Assembly: GCA_963674835.2 (NCBI GenBank)
Contig: CAXXKC010000002.1
Location: 992,001 to 1,056,000, forward strand
From: G963674835 sp963674835
GTDB lineage: Bacteria > Planctomycetota > Planctomycetia > Pirellulales > Thermoguttaceae
Reading direction: 5' to 3'
DNA length: 64,000 nt
In this document: positions 25,052 through 33,345 of the stretch, piece after piece
Position numbering within the stretch: position 1 is the first letter of the stretch
Layout: every line of letters begins with the position of its first letter
The notes under the pieces: model-generated
Seen by the model: the letters and a program-made list of their open reading frames with translations, nothing else
Database searches by the model: none
Told to the model about the DNA's origin: nothing
Position numbers and translations under genes: made by a program

Positions 25052-25855
25052 TTACCTGCTGTCCTCTCCCGTAGCGCGTGCAAGCACCGCGACGGTCACA
25101 CTCGCCGCAGCCCCGTCGCGCTTGAGCACCTTGGCCGCCTCGCTTGCCGTCGCACCGGTGGTCAACACATCGTCGACCAGCAAGACTCGCGCCCCGCTCA
25201 AATCATACCCGCCACGCATGCGGAAGGCACCGCGGACGTTCCTGAACCGCTCTCCGGGACTCAGATTTCGCTGCAAATGCGTATCACGGCATCGGCGCAA
25301 AGCCCTGCTCTCCACCGGTAATCGTAGCCACCGCGCCATCGTTTCAGCCACCAACTCCACTCCGTGCACTCTTCGGGCCAAATACCGCCGCCAGTGCATG
25401 GGCACCGGCACCACTAGGTCCGGGCTCGCGGCCCGAATCCTGTCGCCCCGCTGCTGGCCATGCAGCCGCCCCATCACCATCGCCAGCGGTTGCCCCTTGG
25501 GGTACTTCGCGCGCAGAACCGCGTCACGAAGCTCCTCCCGATACGGCCCCAAGGCGACGACCGTGTCGAACCAGAATCGCCGTCCTCGGCAGTGCGCGCA
25601 ACGATCCGCCGGCGCAAACTCGGGCAACCCCGCCCCACAGCAACGACATGCTTGCCAATCCCCAGGCGCCAGCAAGGCAGCGCACTTCCCGCAAAGAAAC
25701 ATGCCCTCGCTGTCCGACTCAATCTCGTCGTAGCAATAGACGCAGTGCGGAGGATACAACAGGTCCGTGGCCTGTCTTATCCAGCCGGCCGCGCGCTGAT
25801 ACCCCCACTCGACCGATCGATTCAATCCGCGCCATAGCGTCGTGCCAGTTCCCAT
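25052..25855 (-). CDS. comF: ComF-family double zinc-ribbon phosphoribosyltransferase-like protein
   Basis: A 267-aa ComF-family protein, required in competent bacteria for uptake of single-stranded DNA across the inner membrane, with a phosphoribosyltransferase fold. The N-terminal cysteine pairs CVYC, CGKC, CRCC and CAHC form zinc ribbons. The PRPP-binding motif VLLVDDVLTTGATA is intact, and RNLSPGERFRNVRGAFR is typical. The start is set at the ATG 25855; two GTG codons just upstream are possible. It is followed closely by hemC. No other competence gene is nearby, so a role in transformation is only inferred. Confidence 0.92.
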   Translation of the reverse strand: MGTGTTLWRGLNRSVEWGYQRAAGWIRQATDLLYPPHCVYCYDEIESDSEGMFLCGKCAALLAPGDWQACRCCGAGLPEFAPADRCAHCRGRRFWFDTVVALGPYREELRDAVLRAKYPKGQPLAMVMGRLHGQQRGDRIRAASPDLVVPVPMHWRRYLARRVHGVELVAETMARWLRLPVESRALRRCRDTHLQRNLSPGERFRNVRGAFRMRGGYDLSGARVLLVDDVLTTGATASEAAKVLKRDGAAASVTVAVLARATGEDSR

Positions 25856-25949
25856 CCGCACCACGCACTCGCAGAAAACGAGGCATTCCTGTTCTTCACT
25901 GCGGACTGCATCGGCATCAACAGTCCCGCCAACCGCAGCGACTCACCAA

Positions 25950-27047
25950 TCACTTCATCCCGCCCACGCCAACCTTGCGAGCCTTCAAGCTCGGGTCGCC
26001 GGCAAGCGGCAGCGTCACGGCCCGGCCAGTCTCGGCCGACTTGTAGATCCCCAAAATGATCTCGACCGAACGCCGCCCTTCGCGCCCGTCGACCAGGGGC
26101 GCACTCCCCTTCTGAATCGCCCGCACCACGTCGGCAAACTGCTTGGCGTGCCCGTGGTGGCCGATCGCCGCCGGATCCGCCGCCCCTCCGCCGCCGCTCT
26201 TGTGTTCGGTCATGCGCCGCAGGATGGCGTCGTCCGCCGCCTTGCGCTTCGCAAAATCCCACTTGATGAAGTCTTCTTCCTCGATCGCCGCCGACCCGGT
26301 CGTCCCGTGGATCTCAATCCGCTTCAAGTATCCCGGGTAGATCGCCGTGCTGGCCTCGATGATTCCGAACGCTCCGTTGGCGAACCGCACGGTGGCCATC
26401 GCCACGTCCTCCACGGCGATCCGCTCGTGAGCCAGCAACCCGATCTGGGCGCGGATCTCCACGACCGGCCCCATCAGCCACGTCAGCAGATCGACGCTGT
26501 GAATCGCCTGATTCATTAGCGCCCCGCCGCCGTCCAGCTCCCAGGTTCCGCGCCAGGCACCGCCGTCGTAGTACTGCTGCGTGCGATACCACTTCACATA
26601 GGCATCGCCCACCGTCAACCGGCCGAATCGGCCCTGCTTGATCGCCTTCTTCAATACTTGGTTCGTATCGTGGAAACGCGACGGAAAGATCGTCGAAAGC
26701 ACCACGCCGGCCTTCTCGCACTCCTCGATGATCTTGTCGCAACGCTTCAGCGTAATCTCCAGCGGCTTTTCCACGATCACGTGCTTTCCGGCCCGCGCCG
26801 ACGCCACCGCCGGTTCCAGGTGCGCGCCGCTCGGCGTACCGATCGTCACTACGTCGACCGCCGGATCGGCCAGCATCGCCTTCAAGTCCGTGTACGCCTT
26901 GCATCCGACGGCCTCGGCCAGCCGATTCGCCGCCGCTGGCACCGTGTCGTAGCAAGCCGCCACTCGGGCGCCGCGCACGTCGTGGATCGCCTTGGCATGG
27001 AAGTTTGAAATCATGCCGCAACCGATAATGCCGAATCCCAAAGCCAT
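25950..27047 (-). CDS. Gfo/Idh/MocA-family NAD(P)-dependent oxidoreductase
   Basis: A 365-aa Rossmann-fold oxidoreductase. The nucleotide-binding GFGIIGCGMISNFHAKAI, the catalytic-site EKPLEITLKRCDKII and the C-terminal (GGGALMNQAIHSVDLLTWLMG) domain with its conserved His are all seen. AAGGAG precedes the ATG. Family members oxidise or epimerise sugars, inositols or related polyols; the substrate cannot be told. There is no signal peptide, so it is cytoplasmic. It appears to be a single gene, 95 nt upstream of comF. Confidence 0.93.
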   Translation of the reverse strand: MALGFGIIGCGMISNFHAKAIHDVRGARVAACYDTVPAAANRLAEAVGCKAYTDLKAMLADPAVDVVTIGTPSGAHLEPAVASARAGKHVIVEKPLEITLKRCDKIIEECEKAGVVLSTIFPSRFHDTNQVLKKAIKQGRFGRLTVGDAYVKWYRTQQYYDGGAWRGTWELDGGGALMNQAIHSVDLLTWLMGPVVEIRAQIGLLAHERIAVEDVAMATVRFANGAFGIIEASTAIYPGYLKRIEIHGTTGSAAIEEEDFIKWDFAKRKAADDAILRRMTEHKSGGGGAADPAAIGHHGHAKQFADVVRAIQKGSAPLVDGREGRRSVEIILGIYKSAETGRAVTLPLAGDPSLKARKVGVGGMK

Positions 27048-27196
27048 CGCACGTCTCCTTCCCCGTCTGCCAAAAGAACGAACCGCGTTGTCGCCGGCCT
27101 ATAGACCGCGCCACGCCCGAATCCACCGAACCTGCCCCGGCTCGGATAATCGCGTAAGACCCGGATTATAGGCAAGCACCAATGGCCTGAAAAGGG

Positions 27197-28123
27197 TCAG
27201 CCGCCCAGTGCCCAGGCGATCGCCAGGCTGGTCCCATTCAGCGCCATATGCAGCGCAATCGAGGGTACCAGCCGATGCGTGCGGAAATAGAGCACCCCCA
27301 GCACCGCCGCGAAGCAACTCAATGTGATGGGATCGGCCGCCGCCACGTGCCCCAGCAGCCACTGCAACGCGCCCTGCATCAGGTAGATCGGCGCGGCCAC
27401 CGCGAGGAATGCCACGATCCCCAGACCGACGTCGGCCGGCAGCTTCTTGGGCACCAGCCCCAAATCGGCCCACGTCGCCTGGCAGTTCACCCGCAGCCAC
27501 GCCAGCGCGATGCCCAGCGTCACCAGGTTCCACACGGCCACTTGCGCCAAAAGCATTACCAGTTCTTCTGGTTTCAATTGTGGCTGCGCCGTCCGGAAAT
27601 GCAGCGACGCAAACAGCACCGACGTCATCGCCACCGGCCAGAAGCCTCGCGCCGGCGCCCAATACCACCAACGCCGCCGGCATCGGGCATCCACCTTTTC
27701 CATCCAACCTTGCAGCACCAACCGAAACAGCACTTCCTCCACGATCGGCGCCACGGCAACCACGGTGAATATGCAGAACAGAAGCGTCAAGTCATTCGGA
27801 TGGCTTTGCAGCAACACGAGCACCGGGTGCGTTACGTCCTTGCCCCCCGGCTCGACCGCTCCGGCGGCGGCGCCGTTTCCGTGAATCCAGCTCAAACACA
27901 CCGCCACGAGCGCCGGCAACAGATAGATCACGAAGATGACCGCCACGTCCCGTCCACGCCAAGGCACGCGGCGACGCCCTTCGTATGGCACGACCGGCTC
28001 ACCCCGGGCGGCTCTCTGGTACATGGTCGTCCAAATGGCGATGCACGCAGCCACGCCGAAAGCGAAGAGACCGCCCACCACAGCCGCCGCGCCCGGCAAA
28101 GCACAGATCGGCAATCGCATCAC
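27197..28123 (-). CDS. CPBP-family intramembrane metalloprotease
   Basis: A 308-aa multi-spanning membrane protein of the CAAX protease/bacteriocin-processing (Abi) family. The three family motifs are present: EEVLFR (EExxxR), FASLHF (FxxxH) and HMALNG (HxxxN). Hydrophobic segments run through the chain, beginning with AAVVGGLFAFGVAACIAIW. GTG (28123) or the adjoining ATG (28120) may start it; GGGAGAG lies upstream. The pgsA stop is only 4 nt upstream, so the two are translationally linked. Substrate unknown. Confidence 0.9.
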   Translation of the reverse strand: MMRLPICALPGAAAVVGGLFAFGVAACIAIWTTMYQRAARGEPVVPYEGRRRVPWRGRDVAVIFVIYLLPALVAVCLSWIHGNGAAAGAVEPGGKDVTHPVLVLLQSHPNDLTLLFCIFTVVAVAPIVEEVLFRLVLQGWMEKVDARCRRRWWYWAPARGFWPVAMTSVLFASLHFRTAQPQLKPEELVMLLAQVAVWNLVTLGIALAWLRVNCQATWADLGLVPKKLPADVGLGIVAFLAVAAPIYLMQGALQWLLGHVAAADPITLSCFAAVLGVLYFRTHRLVPSIALHMALNGTSLAIAWALGG

Positions 28124-28127
28124 CCGT

Positions 28128-28736
28128 TCAACTCTCCCGCAGCAGACTCACCGCCGCCCGAATGTACACCAACCCCGAATAGACGGTCAGTACCAACGCG
28201 GCCCAGAGCGAAACCACGAACAACCACCATGTCCACGCCGGAGCGGTCGACGCCGGGTTCGGATAGTCCAGATAGAACAACCCGGCCCCCGCGGCAATGC
28301 ACTGCAGAAGCATCTTCAGCTTCCCCGACATCTTCGCCGAGAAATCCGATCCCCGATCCTCAATGAAACTCCGCAAGGCCGTTACCAGCAGCTCCCGCCC
28401 CACGATCACCACGACCATCCACGCGCTCAGCCCCCACGGCGTCTCCGCCATCCCCGGTGCCACCAGCAGATACACGAACGTCCCGCAGATGATCACCTTA
28501 TCGGCGAACGGATCCAAGATCCGGCCCAACGTGGTCACTTGCCCATAGCGCCGGGCGAAATACCCGTCCAGCCAATCCGTCCCGGCCGCAATCGCAAACA
28601 ACACCAGCCCCGCCAAGTAGTAATGCCACGTGATGACCGCAAACAGCACGACCGCCAGGATCAGTCGCAGACTGGTCAATTGGTTGGGCAGGTTGAATAG
28701 CGACCCCCGCGCCGATCCAGAACGTTCGTTGCTCAT
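28128..28736 (-). CDS. pgsA: CDP-diacylglycerol-glycerol-3-phosphate 3-phosphatidyltransferase
   Basis: PgsA (202 aa) makes phosphatidylglycerol phosphate at the inner membrane. The CDP-alcohol phosphotransferase signature DG-x2-AR-x8-G-x3-D-x3-D reads TDWLDGYFARRYGQ, then GRILDPFADK. NLPNQLTSLRL is the usual start, and four or five hydrophobic helices follow. The ATG at 28736 is preceded by GGGGGAG. It sits between rimO (94 nt upstream) and the CPBP protease. Confidence 0.93.
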   Translation of the reverse strand: MSNERSGSARGSLFNLPNQLTSLRLILAVVLFAVITWHYYLAGLVLFAIAAGTDWLDGYFARRYGQVTTLGRILDPFADKVIICGTFVYLLVAPGMAETPWGLSAWMVVVIVGRELLVTALRSFIEDRGSDFSAKMSGKLKMLLQCIAAGAGLFYLDYPNPASTAPAWTWWLFVVSLWAALVLTVYSGLVYIRAAVSLLRES

Positions 28737-28830
28737 GCGAAGAATCTCTCCCCCAAAAACCCGCTCCAAACCCCGTCACACGGCCCAGCGCGCGCCGCTC
28801 GTCGTCCACAGAGGGCATCGATGCCGCTTC

Positions 28831-30210
28831 TCAGCGTGGGCTCCCCGTGGCCACCGCTATTAGATCATACTCTTTGGCCGCGACAACCTCACAGCGTACA
28901 ATCTGGCCCGCCGAAAGGTCCTCCCCAGTAACATACACCACCCCGTCGATTTCCGGAGCGTCGGCATACGTTCTTCCCACATAGGCGTTCGGCTGGTCGG
29001 AAATGTCACGGTCGATCAGAACATCCCACTGTCGCCCCACTTGCGCCTCGCCCCACGCAAACGCGATCTCCTGCTGCGCGGCCAACAATCCCTCCCGCCG
29101 TCGCTGTTGGACCTCCTCCGGCAAATGCCCCTCCAGCCGGGCCGACGGAGTATCCGGCTCCAACGAATAAGCAAAAACGCCCATCCGCTCAAACCGCCGC
29201 TGAACCACGAAATCGAGCAATTCCTCGTACTGCTCCTCGCTCTCACCCGGAAATCCGGTCAGCATCGTCGTTCGCAGCACCAACCCTTCAATCCGCTCCC
29301 GCAACCGATCCAACAGCTCCTCGGTATCCCGGCGCGTCAACCGCCGCCCCATCCGCTTCAGCACCTGATCGCTGATGTGCTGCAACGGCAGGTCCAAGTA
29401 CGGCAACACCTTCGTCGAACTGGCCACATGCTCGACCAACTCGTCTGTGATGTACATCGGATACAAGTACATCAGACGAATCCACTCGATGCCCGCCACC
29501 GCCTCCAGCCGGGCAAGCAGTTCCGCCAGTCGCGGCTGCCCGTCGCGGTCGACCCCGTAGTACGTCGTGTCCTGGGCGACAACGATCAGCTCCCGCACTC
29601 CACCGCCCGCCAACTGCGCCGCCTCGTCAACAACCTCCGCGATGGGCTTGCTGATGTGCTTCCCCCGAATGTTCGGAATCGAACAAAACGTACAAAGCCG
29701 ATCACACCCCTCCGAGATCTTCAAGTACGCCAAGTGCCCCGGCGTGATCCGCCAGCGATCCCGATCCGACAACGCCCGCGTCGGAGCCGGCCGAAACAGC
29801 GTTCGCTGCTCCGTCACCCCATCCATCAGCCGCTCCGCCACCAACGCAATCTCATCCCGGCCAAATAGCCCCACCACCTGATCGATGCCCGGGCACTGCT
29901 CCAACAGCGCTTCCCCATCCCGTTGGGCCATGCAGCCCGCCACGATTACCCCACGGGTCCGGCCCCGCCGCTTCAGCTCGACCATCTCGCGAATCACGTC
30001 CAACGACTCGTCCCGAGCCGCTTGGAGAAACCCGCATGTGTTCACCACCACAAAATCCGCCCCCTCCGGTTGAAGCGAAATCCGATAACCCGCCTCCCGC
30101 AACAGTCCCAACATCCGCTCGCTGTCGACCAGATTCTTCGGACACCCCAGGCTCACCAACGAGCATGTCCCCTTCGACGGTCTTCTACCCGACTTGCGAC
30201 GCCCGCGCAT
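28831..30210 (-). CDS. rimO: Ribosomal protein S12 methylthiotransferase RimO
   Basis: A 459-aa radical-SAM enzyme that methylthiolates a conserved Asp of ribosomal protein S12. The N-terminal MTTase domain has its cluster cysteines in SLGCPKNLVDSERM, VNTCGFL and VAGCMAQR. The radical-SAM CxxxCxxC is in CDRLCTFCSIPNIRGKH. A C-terminal TRAM domain follows (GRQWDVLIDRD onward). SLGCPKNLVDSE distinguishes RimO from MiaB. The ATG at 30210 has GAGGG upstream; an in-frame upstream extension to 30366 would cross the divergent gene's promoter and lacks homology. Confidence 0.96.
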   Translation of the reverse strand: MRGRRKSGRRPSKGTCSLVSLGCPKNLVDSERMLGLLREAGYRISLQPEGADFVVVNTCGFLQAARDESLDVIREMVELKRRGRTRGVIVAGCMAQRDGEALLEQCPGIDQVVGLFGRDEIALVAERLMDGVTEQRTLFRPAPTRALSDRDRWRITPGHLAYLKISEGCDRLCTFCSIPNIRGKHISKPIAEVVDEAAQLAGGGVRELIVVAQDTTYYGVDRDGQPRLAELLARLEAVAGIEWIRLMYLYPMYITDELVEHVASSTKVLPYLDLPLQHISDQVLKRMGRRLTRRDTEELLDRLRERIEGLVLRTTMLTGFPGESEEQYEELLDFVVQRRFERMGVFAYSLEPDTPSARLEGHLPEEVQQRRREGLLAAQQEIAFAWGEAQVGRQWDVLIDRDISDQPNAYVGRTYADAPEIDGVVYVTGEDLSAGQIVRCEVVAAKEYDLIAVATGSPR

Positions 30211-30346
30211 GACAACCGCCCTCAATCTCGTTCCCACAAAAACCAAACGCCAGCCGCATCCCCGCTTTCCGCTCTCCCCTTTCCACCTTCCCCCCCTGAA
30301 TCCTATCCGATTCACATCACCCACATAAGTGGCCCAATCCGGCCGA

Positions 30347-30374
30347 TTGACCTCACTGAATCCCAATATATACT
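30347..30374 (+). promoter_or_regulatory. Sigma70-type promoter of the ImmA/IrrE gene
   Basis: TTGACC (30347-30352), 16-nt spacer, TATACT (30369-30374). The expected start is near 30381, which puts the in-frame ATG at 30379 outside the transcript and favours the ATG at 30418. Confidence 0.75.
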
Positions 30375-30417
30375 ATACATGCGTACACTATACAGACTCC
30401 TCATCGACCTCCCCACC

Positions 30418-31158
30418 ATGCTCTCCGAAATCTCCCAAGAAGAACTCTCCGCCACCCTCGACGCCGTCGTTCGCGATCTGTTGTCGAAGGCCGCCGTCAC
30501 ACAACCGCCCATCGACGCCTTCGCGCTCGCCCAGGCGCTGGGAATCACCGTCGCTACCGACGATCGCCAGTCGGGCCGCGCACGATTCGTCCGCCTCCGT
30601 GGCTTGTGCGGGCGCGCACCCCGCCCGACCATCCTAGTACGATCCGACCCGCGTTCCGAGCGTCGGCAATGGGCCATCGCCCACGAGATCGGCGAACAGA
30701 CCGCCGTGCACGTCTTCCACGCCTTGGCAGTCGACCCTCGCGAGACCTCCCCCAACGCCCGCGAAGCCGTGGCAAACCACCTGGCAGGCCGCTTTCTGCT
30801 CCCCGGCGAATGGTTCGCCCGCGACGCCGTCGCCTGTGACTGGGACCTGTTGGCCCTGAAACGTCGCTACCTCACCGCAAGCCACGAGCTCATCGCCCGC
30901 CGAATGCTCGACCTGACGGTCGCCGTCATCGTCAGCATCTTCGATCGCGGCCGACTATCGCTGCGACGTGCCAACGTCCCCGGTCGCGTTCCGCCCCTCT
31001 GCCAGATCGAAACCGACTGCTGGCAGACGGCTCATCATAGCGACCGCCCCGCCCAAGCCCGCGATGGCACCCGTCTCATTCAATCTTGGCCCGTCCATGA
31101 ACCCGATTGGAAGCGGGAGATTCTCCGCACCGAACTTCCCTGGGACCCGCTGGGCTGA
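30418..31158 (+). CDS. ImmA/IrrE-family metallopeptidase
   Basis: A 246-aa cytoplasmic zinc peptidase-like protein of the ImmA/IrrE (COG2856) family; studied members cleave phage-type or DdrO-type repressors. The zinc motif HEIGE lies in RQWAIAHEIGEQTA, and the downstream partner is ANHLAGRFLLPGEWF, with the typical F-x-LP. I start it at 30418 because of the promoter position; the other ATG (30379) lies upstream of the predicted transcription start. There is no fused helix-turn-helix and no adjacent repressor gene, so its target is unknown. It is divergent from rimO. Confidence 0.85.
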   Translation: MLSEISQEELSATLDAVVRDLLSKAAVTQPPIDAFALAQALGITVATDDRQSGRARFVRLRGLCGRAPRPTILVRSDPRSERRQWAIAHEIGEQTAVHVFHALAVDPRETSPNAREAVANHLAGRFLLPGEWFARDAVACDWDLLALKRRYLTASHELIARRMLDLTVAVIVSIFDRGRLSLRRANVPGRVPPLCQIETDCWQTAHHSDRPAQARDGTRLIQSWPVHEPDWKREILRTELPWDPLG

Positions 31159-31176
31159 AAACGGCCTGGTCGAACG

Positions 31177-31653
31177 TTACCGGTCGCCGCTCCGCGGATC
31201 GGACTTCGCCGCAGGCGGTGCCGGAGGCAGCCACGTTGCTCGCAGTTGCTTCAACATTTCGTGCCACTTCTGCTTCTGCTCCGGCCGCAGCACGTCGTCG
31301 ACCTCCTTCTCGACCAGGTCGATCTGGGCCTCCACTTCCGGCTGAACACGCCGACGGATGTCCTGCAGCGCCACCTGCCGCTGCCGAAGGATCGCTTCCA
31401 CCTTCGTCGCCTGCGCGTCGCTCAACTCCAGGGAACGCCGCAGCCGGTTGGTGATTCGCTCAGGCCCCAACTCCGGATGTCGAATGGCACGGAGCAGCCG
31501 GTTGTGGATGACGACCACTGACGTGCCCGCCCCCGCGGCAAATCCCGATGCGAACACCACGACCGCCAACACCAGCGACAGCCAGCGGCGCCGCCGGGGC
31601 GCAGGCGGCAATTCCATCGCCGTTGGGTATTCCGGTGGAAACGTCTCGCTCAT
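31177..31653 (-). CDS. Membrane-anchored periplasmic Spy/CnrX-like helical protein
   Basis: A 158-aa protein: a short cytoplasmic tail (MSETFPPEYPTAMELPP), one membrane segment (WLSLVLAVVVFASGFAAGAG), then a periplasmic helical domain with RRSLELSDAQATKVEAILRQ and VDDVLRPEQKQKWHEMLKQL, the pattern of heavy-metal-sensor (CnrX) and Spy/CpxP-like folds. Its ATG overlaps the stop of the preceding gene (ATGA), and that gene overlaps the sigma-factor stop in the same way. In the CnrYXH system such a protein senses metal and signals through a membrane anti-sigma factor; by analogy this is the sensor. The ligand is unknown. Confidence 0.78.
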   Translation of the reverse strand: MSETFPPEYPTAMELPPAPRRRRWLSLVLAVVVFASGFAAGAGTSVVVIHNRLLRAIRHPELGPERITNRLRRSLELSDAQATKVEAILRQRQVALQDIRRRVQPEVEAQIDLVEKEVDDVLRPEQKQKWHEMLKQLRATWLPPAPPAAKSDPRSGDR

Positions 31654-31910
31654 TGCATCACCATGACCAACGAAGTGAATAGTCCCGCCAACGGGTCGGT
31701 CAACACCTGCCAACAACTGACCGCCGCCACGAGCATCAACGACGCGGCGACCATCGAAACCCCGCCGCAAACCAACCACAATTGCCCGACCTCGCGACGG
31801 GGTTCAGTCGCCTCGATCCGCCGTAGCACGCTGGCTGCAATGTCCAACGAAGGCGCCGACTCCTGGCGAGCTCTTGCCGCCCACGCTTCGAATGTCGATG
31901 CGTCGTTCAT
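31650..31910 (-). CDS. Small single-span membrane protein, candidate anti-sigma factor
   Basis: An 86-aa protein: about 45 cytoplasmic residues (including WAARARQESAPSLDIAASVLRRIEA), one hydrophobic segment (LWLVCGGVSMVAASLMLVAA) and a short hydrophobic end. It is sandwiched between the sigma factor and the Spy-like gene, overlapping both by ATGA. Position and topology suggest an anti-sigma factor of CnrY size. No zinc-binding anti-sigma motif (HxxxCxxC) is visible, so the role is inferred from context only. Confidence 0.7.
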   Translation of the reverse strand: MNDASTFEAWAARARQESAPSLDIAASVLRRIEATEPRREVGQLWLVCGGVSMVAASLMLVAAVSCWQVLTDPLAGLFTSLVMVMQ

Positions 31911-32506
31911 GATTCGTTCTCCCCTCGATCCACCAGTCGCTTCAGCCGCTTGCGGGCACGGTGGGCTTGCACCTTGACCATCGTCTGGCTCCATCCCGTC
32001 AGTTGCGCCGTTTCGGCAACGCTGCACTGCTGAAGATGCAGAAGCGTCAGCACCAGCCGGTCCCGCGGCGACATTTGCGCCAGCAGCCCATGCACCACTG
32101 CCGCGGCGTCTTCGACGTCCACTTCCTGCGGACTTCGCTCGGCAAGCTGTTGCCATACCTGCGGCGACACCGGTGTTTCCCGCTGCCGTTGCGAGCGTTT
32201 CCACCAGCGGTAGCCTACTCTCGTCGCAATGCGGCGAAGCCAGTGAAGAAGCGGGGCCTTCGCCCGATACGTCGGCAGACTGAAATACGCCTCGACGAAC
32301 ACCTCGTGGACCAACTCCTCCCACTCCAGCCGATCCCGCGTAAACCGCCACATGTACGCGGCAATCTCCGACTGATACCGTCGTACCAGCCGGCCGTAGG
32401 CGTCCCCGTCGCCGGCCAACGAAGCCCCCACATCACGCCGGTCCCGATCGTCGACGACCGCCGTGACCGGCGCCGGCGACACCGCTCGTGACGAGAACCA
32501 CGCCAC
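31907..32506 (-). CDS. ECF-type sigma-70 family RNA polymerase sigma factor
   Basis: A 199-aa sigma factor with region 2 (GDAYGRLVRRYQSEIAAYMW, WEELVHEVFVEAYFSLPTYR) and region 4 (MSPRDRLVLTLLHLQQCSVA, AQLTGWSQTMVKVQAHRARK). The GTG at 32506 is the most plausible start (in frame, 200 codons with stop); a TTG lies just before it. No good Shine-Dalgarno is seen. It heads a three-gene, ATGA-coupled cassette with a candidate anti-sigma factor and a periplasmic sensor. A family-2 repeat lies immediately upstream, where the promoter should be. Confidence 0.92.
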   Translation of the reverse strand: MAWFSSRAVSPAPVTAVVDDRDRRDVGASLAGDGDAYGRLVRRYQSEIAAYMWRFTRDRLEWEELVHEVFVEAYFSLPTYRAKAPLLHWLRRIATRVGYRWWKRSQRQRETPVSPQVWQQLAERSPQEVDVEDAAAVVHGLLAQMSPRDRLVLTLLHLQQCSVAETAQLTGWSQTMVKVQAHRARKRLKRLVDRGENES

Positions 32507-32531
32507 CAATAGAGCGTTTTCGGCGAAACTG

Positions 32532-32605
32532 TAGCGCGTACTTCGCTTTCCGAACCGCAGAAACACGACGCCACGAACGCTACAGTCAAGTGCGACACGC
32601 ACTAA
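32532..32605. repeat. Intergenic repeat, family 2, copy B
   Basis: A 74-bp relative of 24035-24108 (59 of 74 identical by eye, no gaps). The arms ACTGTAGCG (32528-32536) and CGCTACAGT (32578-32586) are a perfect 9-bp inverted repeat around a 41-nt centre, so the copy can form a hairpin. It lies between the second Spy-like gene and the sigma gene. Confidence 0.8.
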
Positions 32606-32673
32606 GCCCGGGAGCCCCGCCTCTGACCCGATGGGGCTCCCGAGCAGCCTCTCGATGCACGCCGCGTGAGGGT

Positions 32674-33171
32674 TCATTCCGCCTTGCTTGCTTTCGCGAA
32701 GAACTTCTCCACTGCCTCCACATTCTCCGACAGTCGTTTCTGCACCAATTGCCGTTGCTCGTCGTTGAGCACCGGCGCGATCTCGCCGCGCAGCTTGGCC
32801 GCCAGCACGGCCGCGTCGCCGATCTCTTGCCCCATCTCGCTTGCGGCCCGGCGAATCTCCTTCTCGTCGGTGCCCGGCTTCAACACCGCCTCGCGCAGGG
32901 CAACCCGTTTCTTCCAGACAGCCTCCGCTTGCTTCACGATCTCCTGCCGATGGCTCTTGAGGATCTTGCCAATCTCCTCGCGCTGCTGGTCGCTGAGGTT
33001 CAGCTCCGATCGGAGCACCATCATCCGACCAATGCACCCCGAGATAAGCCGTCCCAGCGGACTCCCCTTCAGCCCTCGCGAGGCATCCCCCTCGGCGGCC
33101 ACGGCAACGGTCACGACCGCGGCCAGGGCGACCCCCGCCACGAGACCTACCAACGATTTACGGCGAAGCAT
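32674..33171 (-). CDS. Exported Spy/LTXXQ-like periplasmic protein
   Basis: A 165-aa secreted protein. GGAGGAG stands just before the ATG at 33171. The signal peptide MLRRKSLVGLVAGVALAAVV ends near VAA-EG. The mature chain is helical and basic/acidic, with RSELNLSDQQREEIGKILKS (the LTxxQ-like Spy segment) and PVLNDEQRQLVQKRLSENVE. Spy/CpxP proteins are periplasmic chaperones or metal-binding sensors. It is 167 nt upstream of the ECF sigma gene and could be a target of that regulator. Confidence 0.8.
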   Translation of the reverse strand: MLRRKSLVGLVAGVALAAVVTVAVAAEGDASRGLKGSPLGRLISGCIGRMMVLRSELNLSDQQREEIGKILKSHRQEIVKQAEAVWKKRVALREAVLKPGTDEKEIRRAASEMGQEIGDAAVLAAKLRGEIAPVLNDEQRQLVQKRLSENVEAVEKFFAKASKAE

Positions 33172-33345
33172 GATCTCCTCCTCTGCTATTGTGGTCCGGC
33201 ACTTTCCCCATTCCAAGCCCCGGAGCCGGACAAGCACCGGGCCTGGTACAGGAATAGTGGACACCCACACCGCAAAGGTTACAGGCAAGAAATCGCCCAG
33301 AATACAATGCCTGTCGCTCGGCTACACGCTGTACGCCCCACCGCC

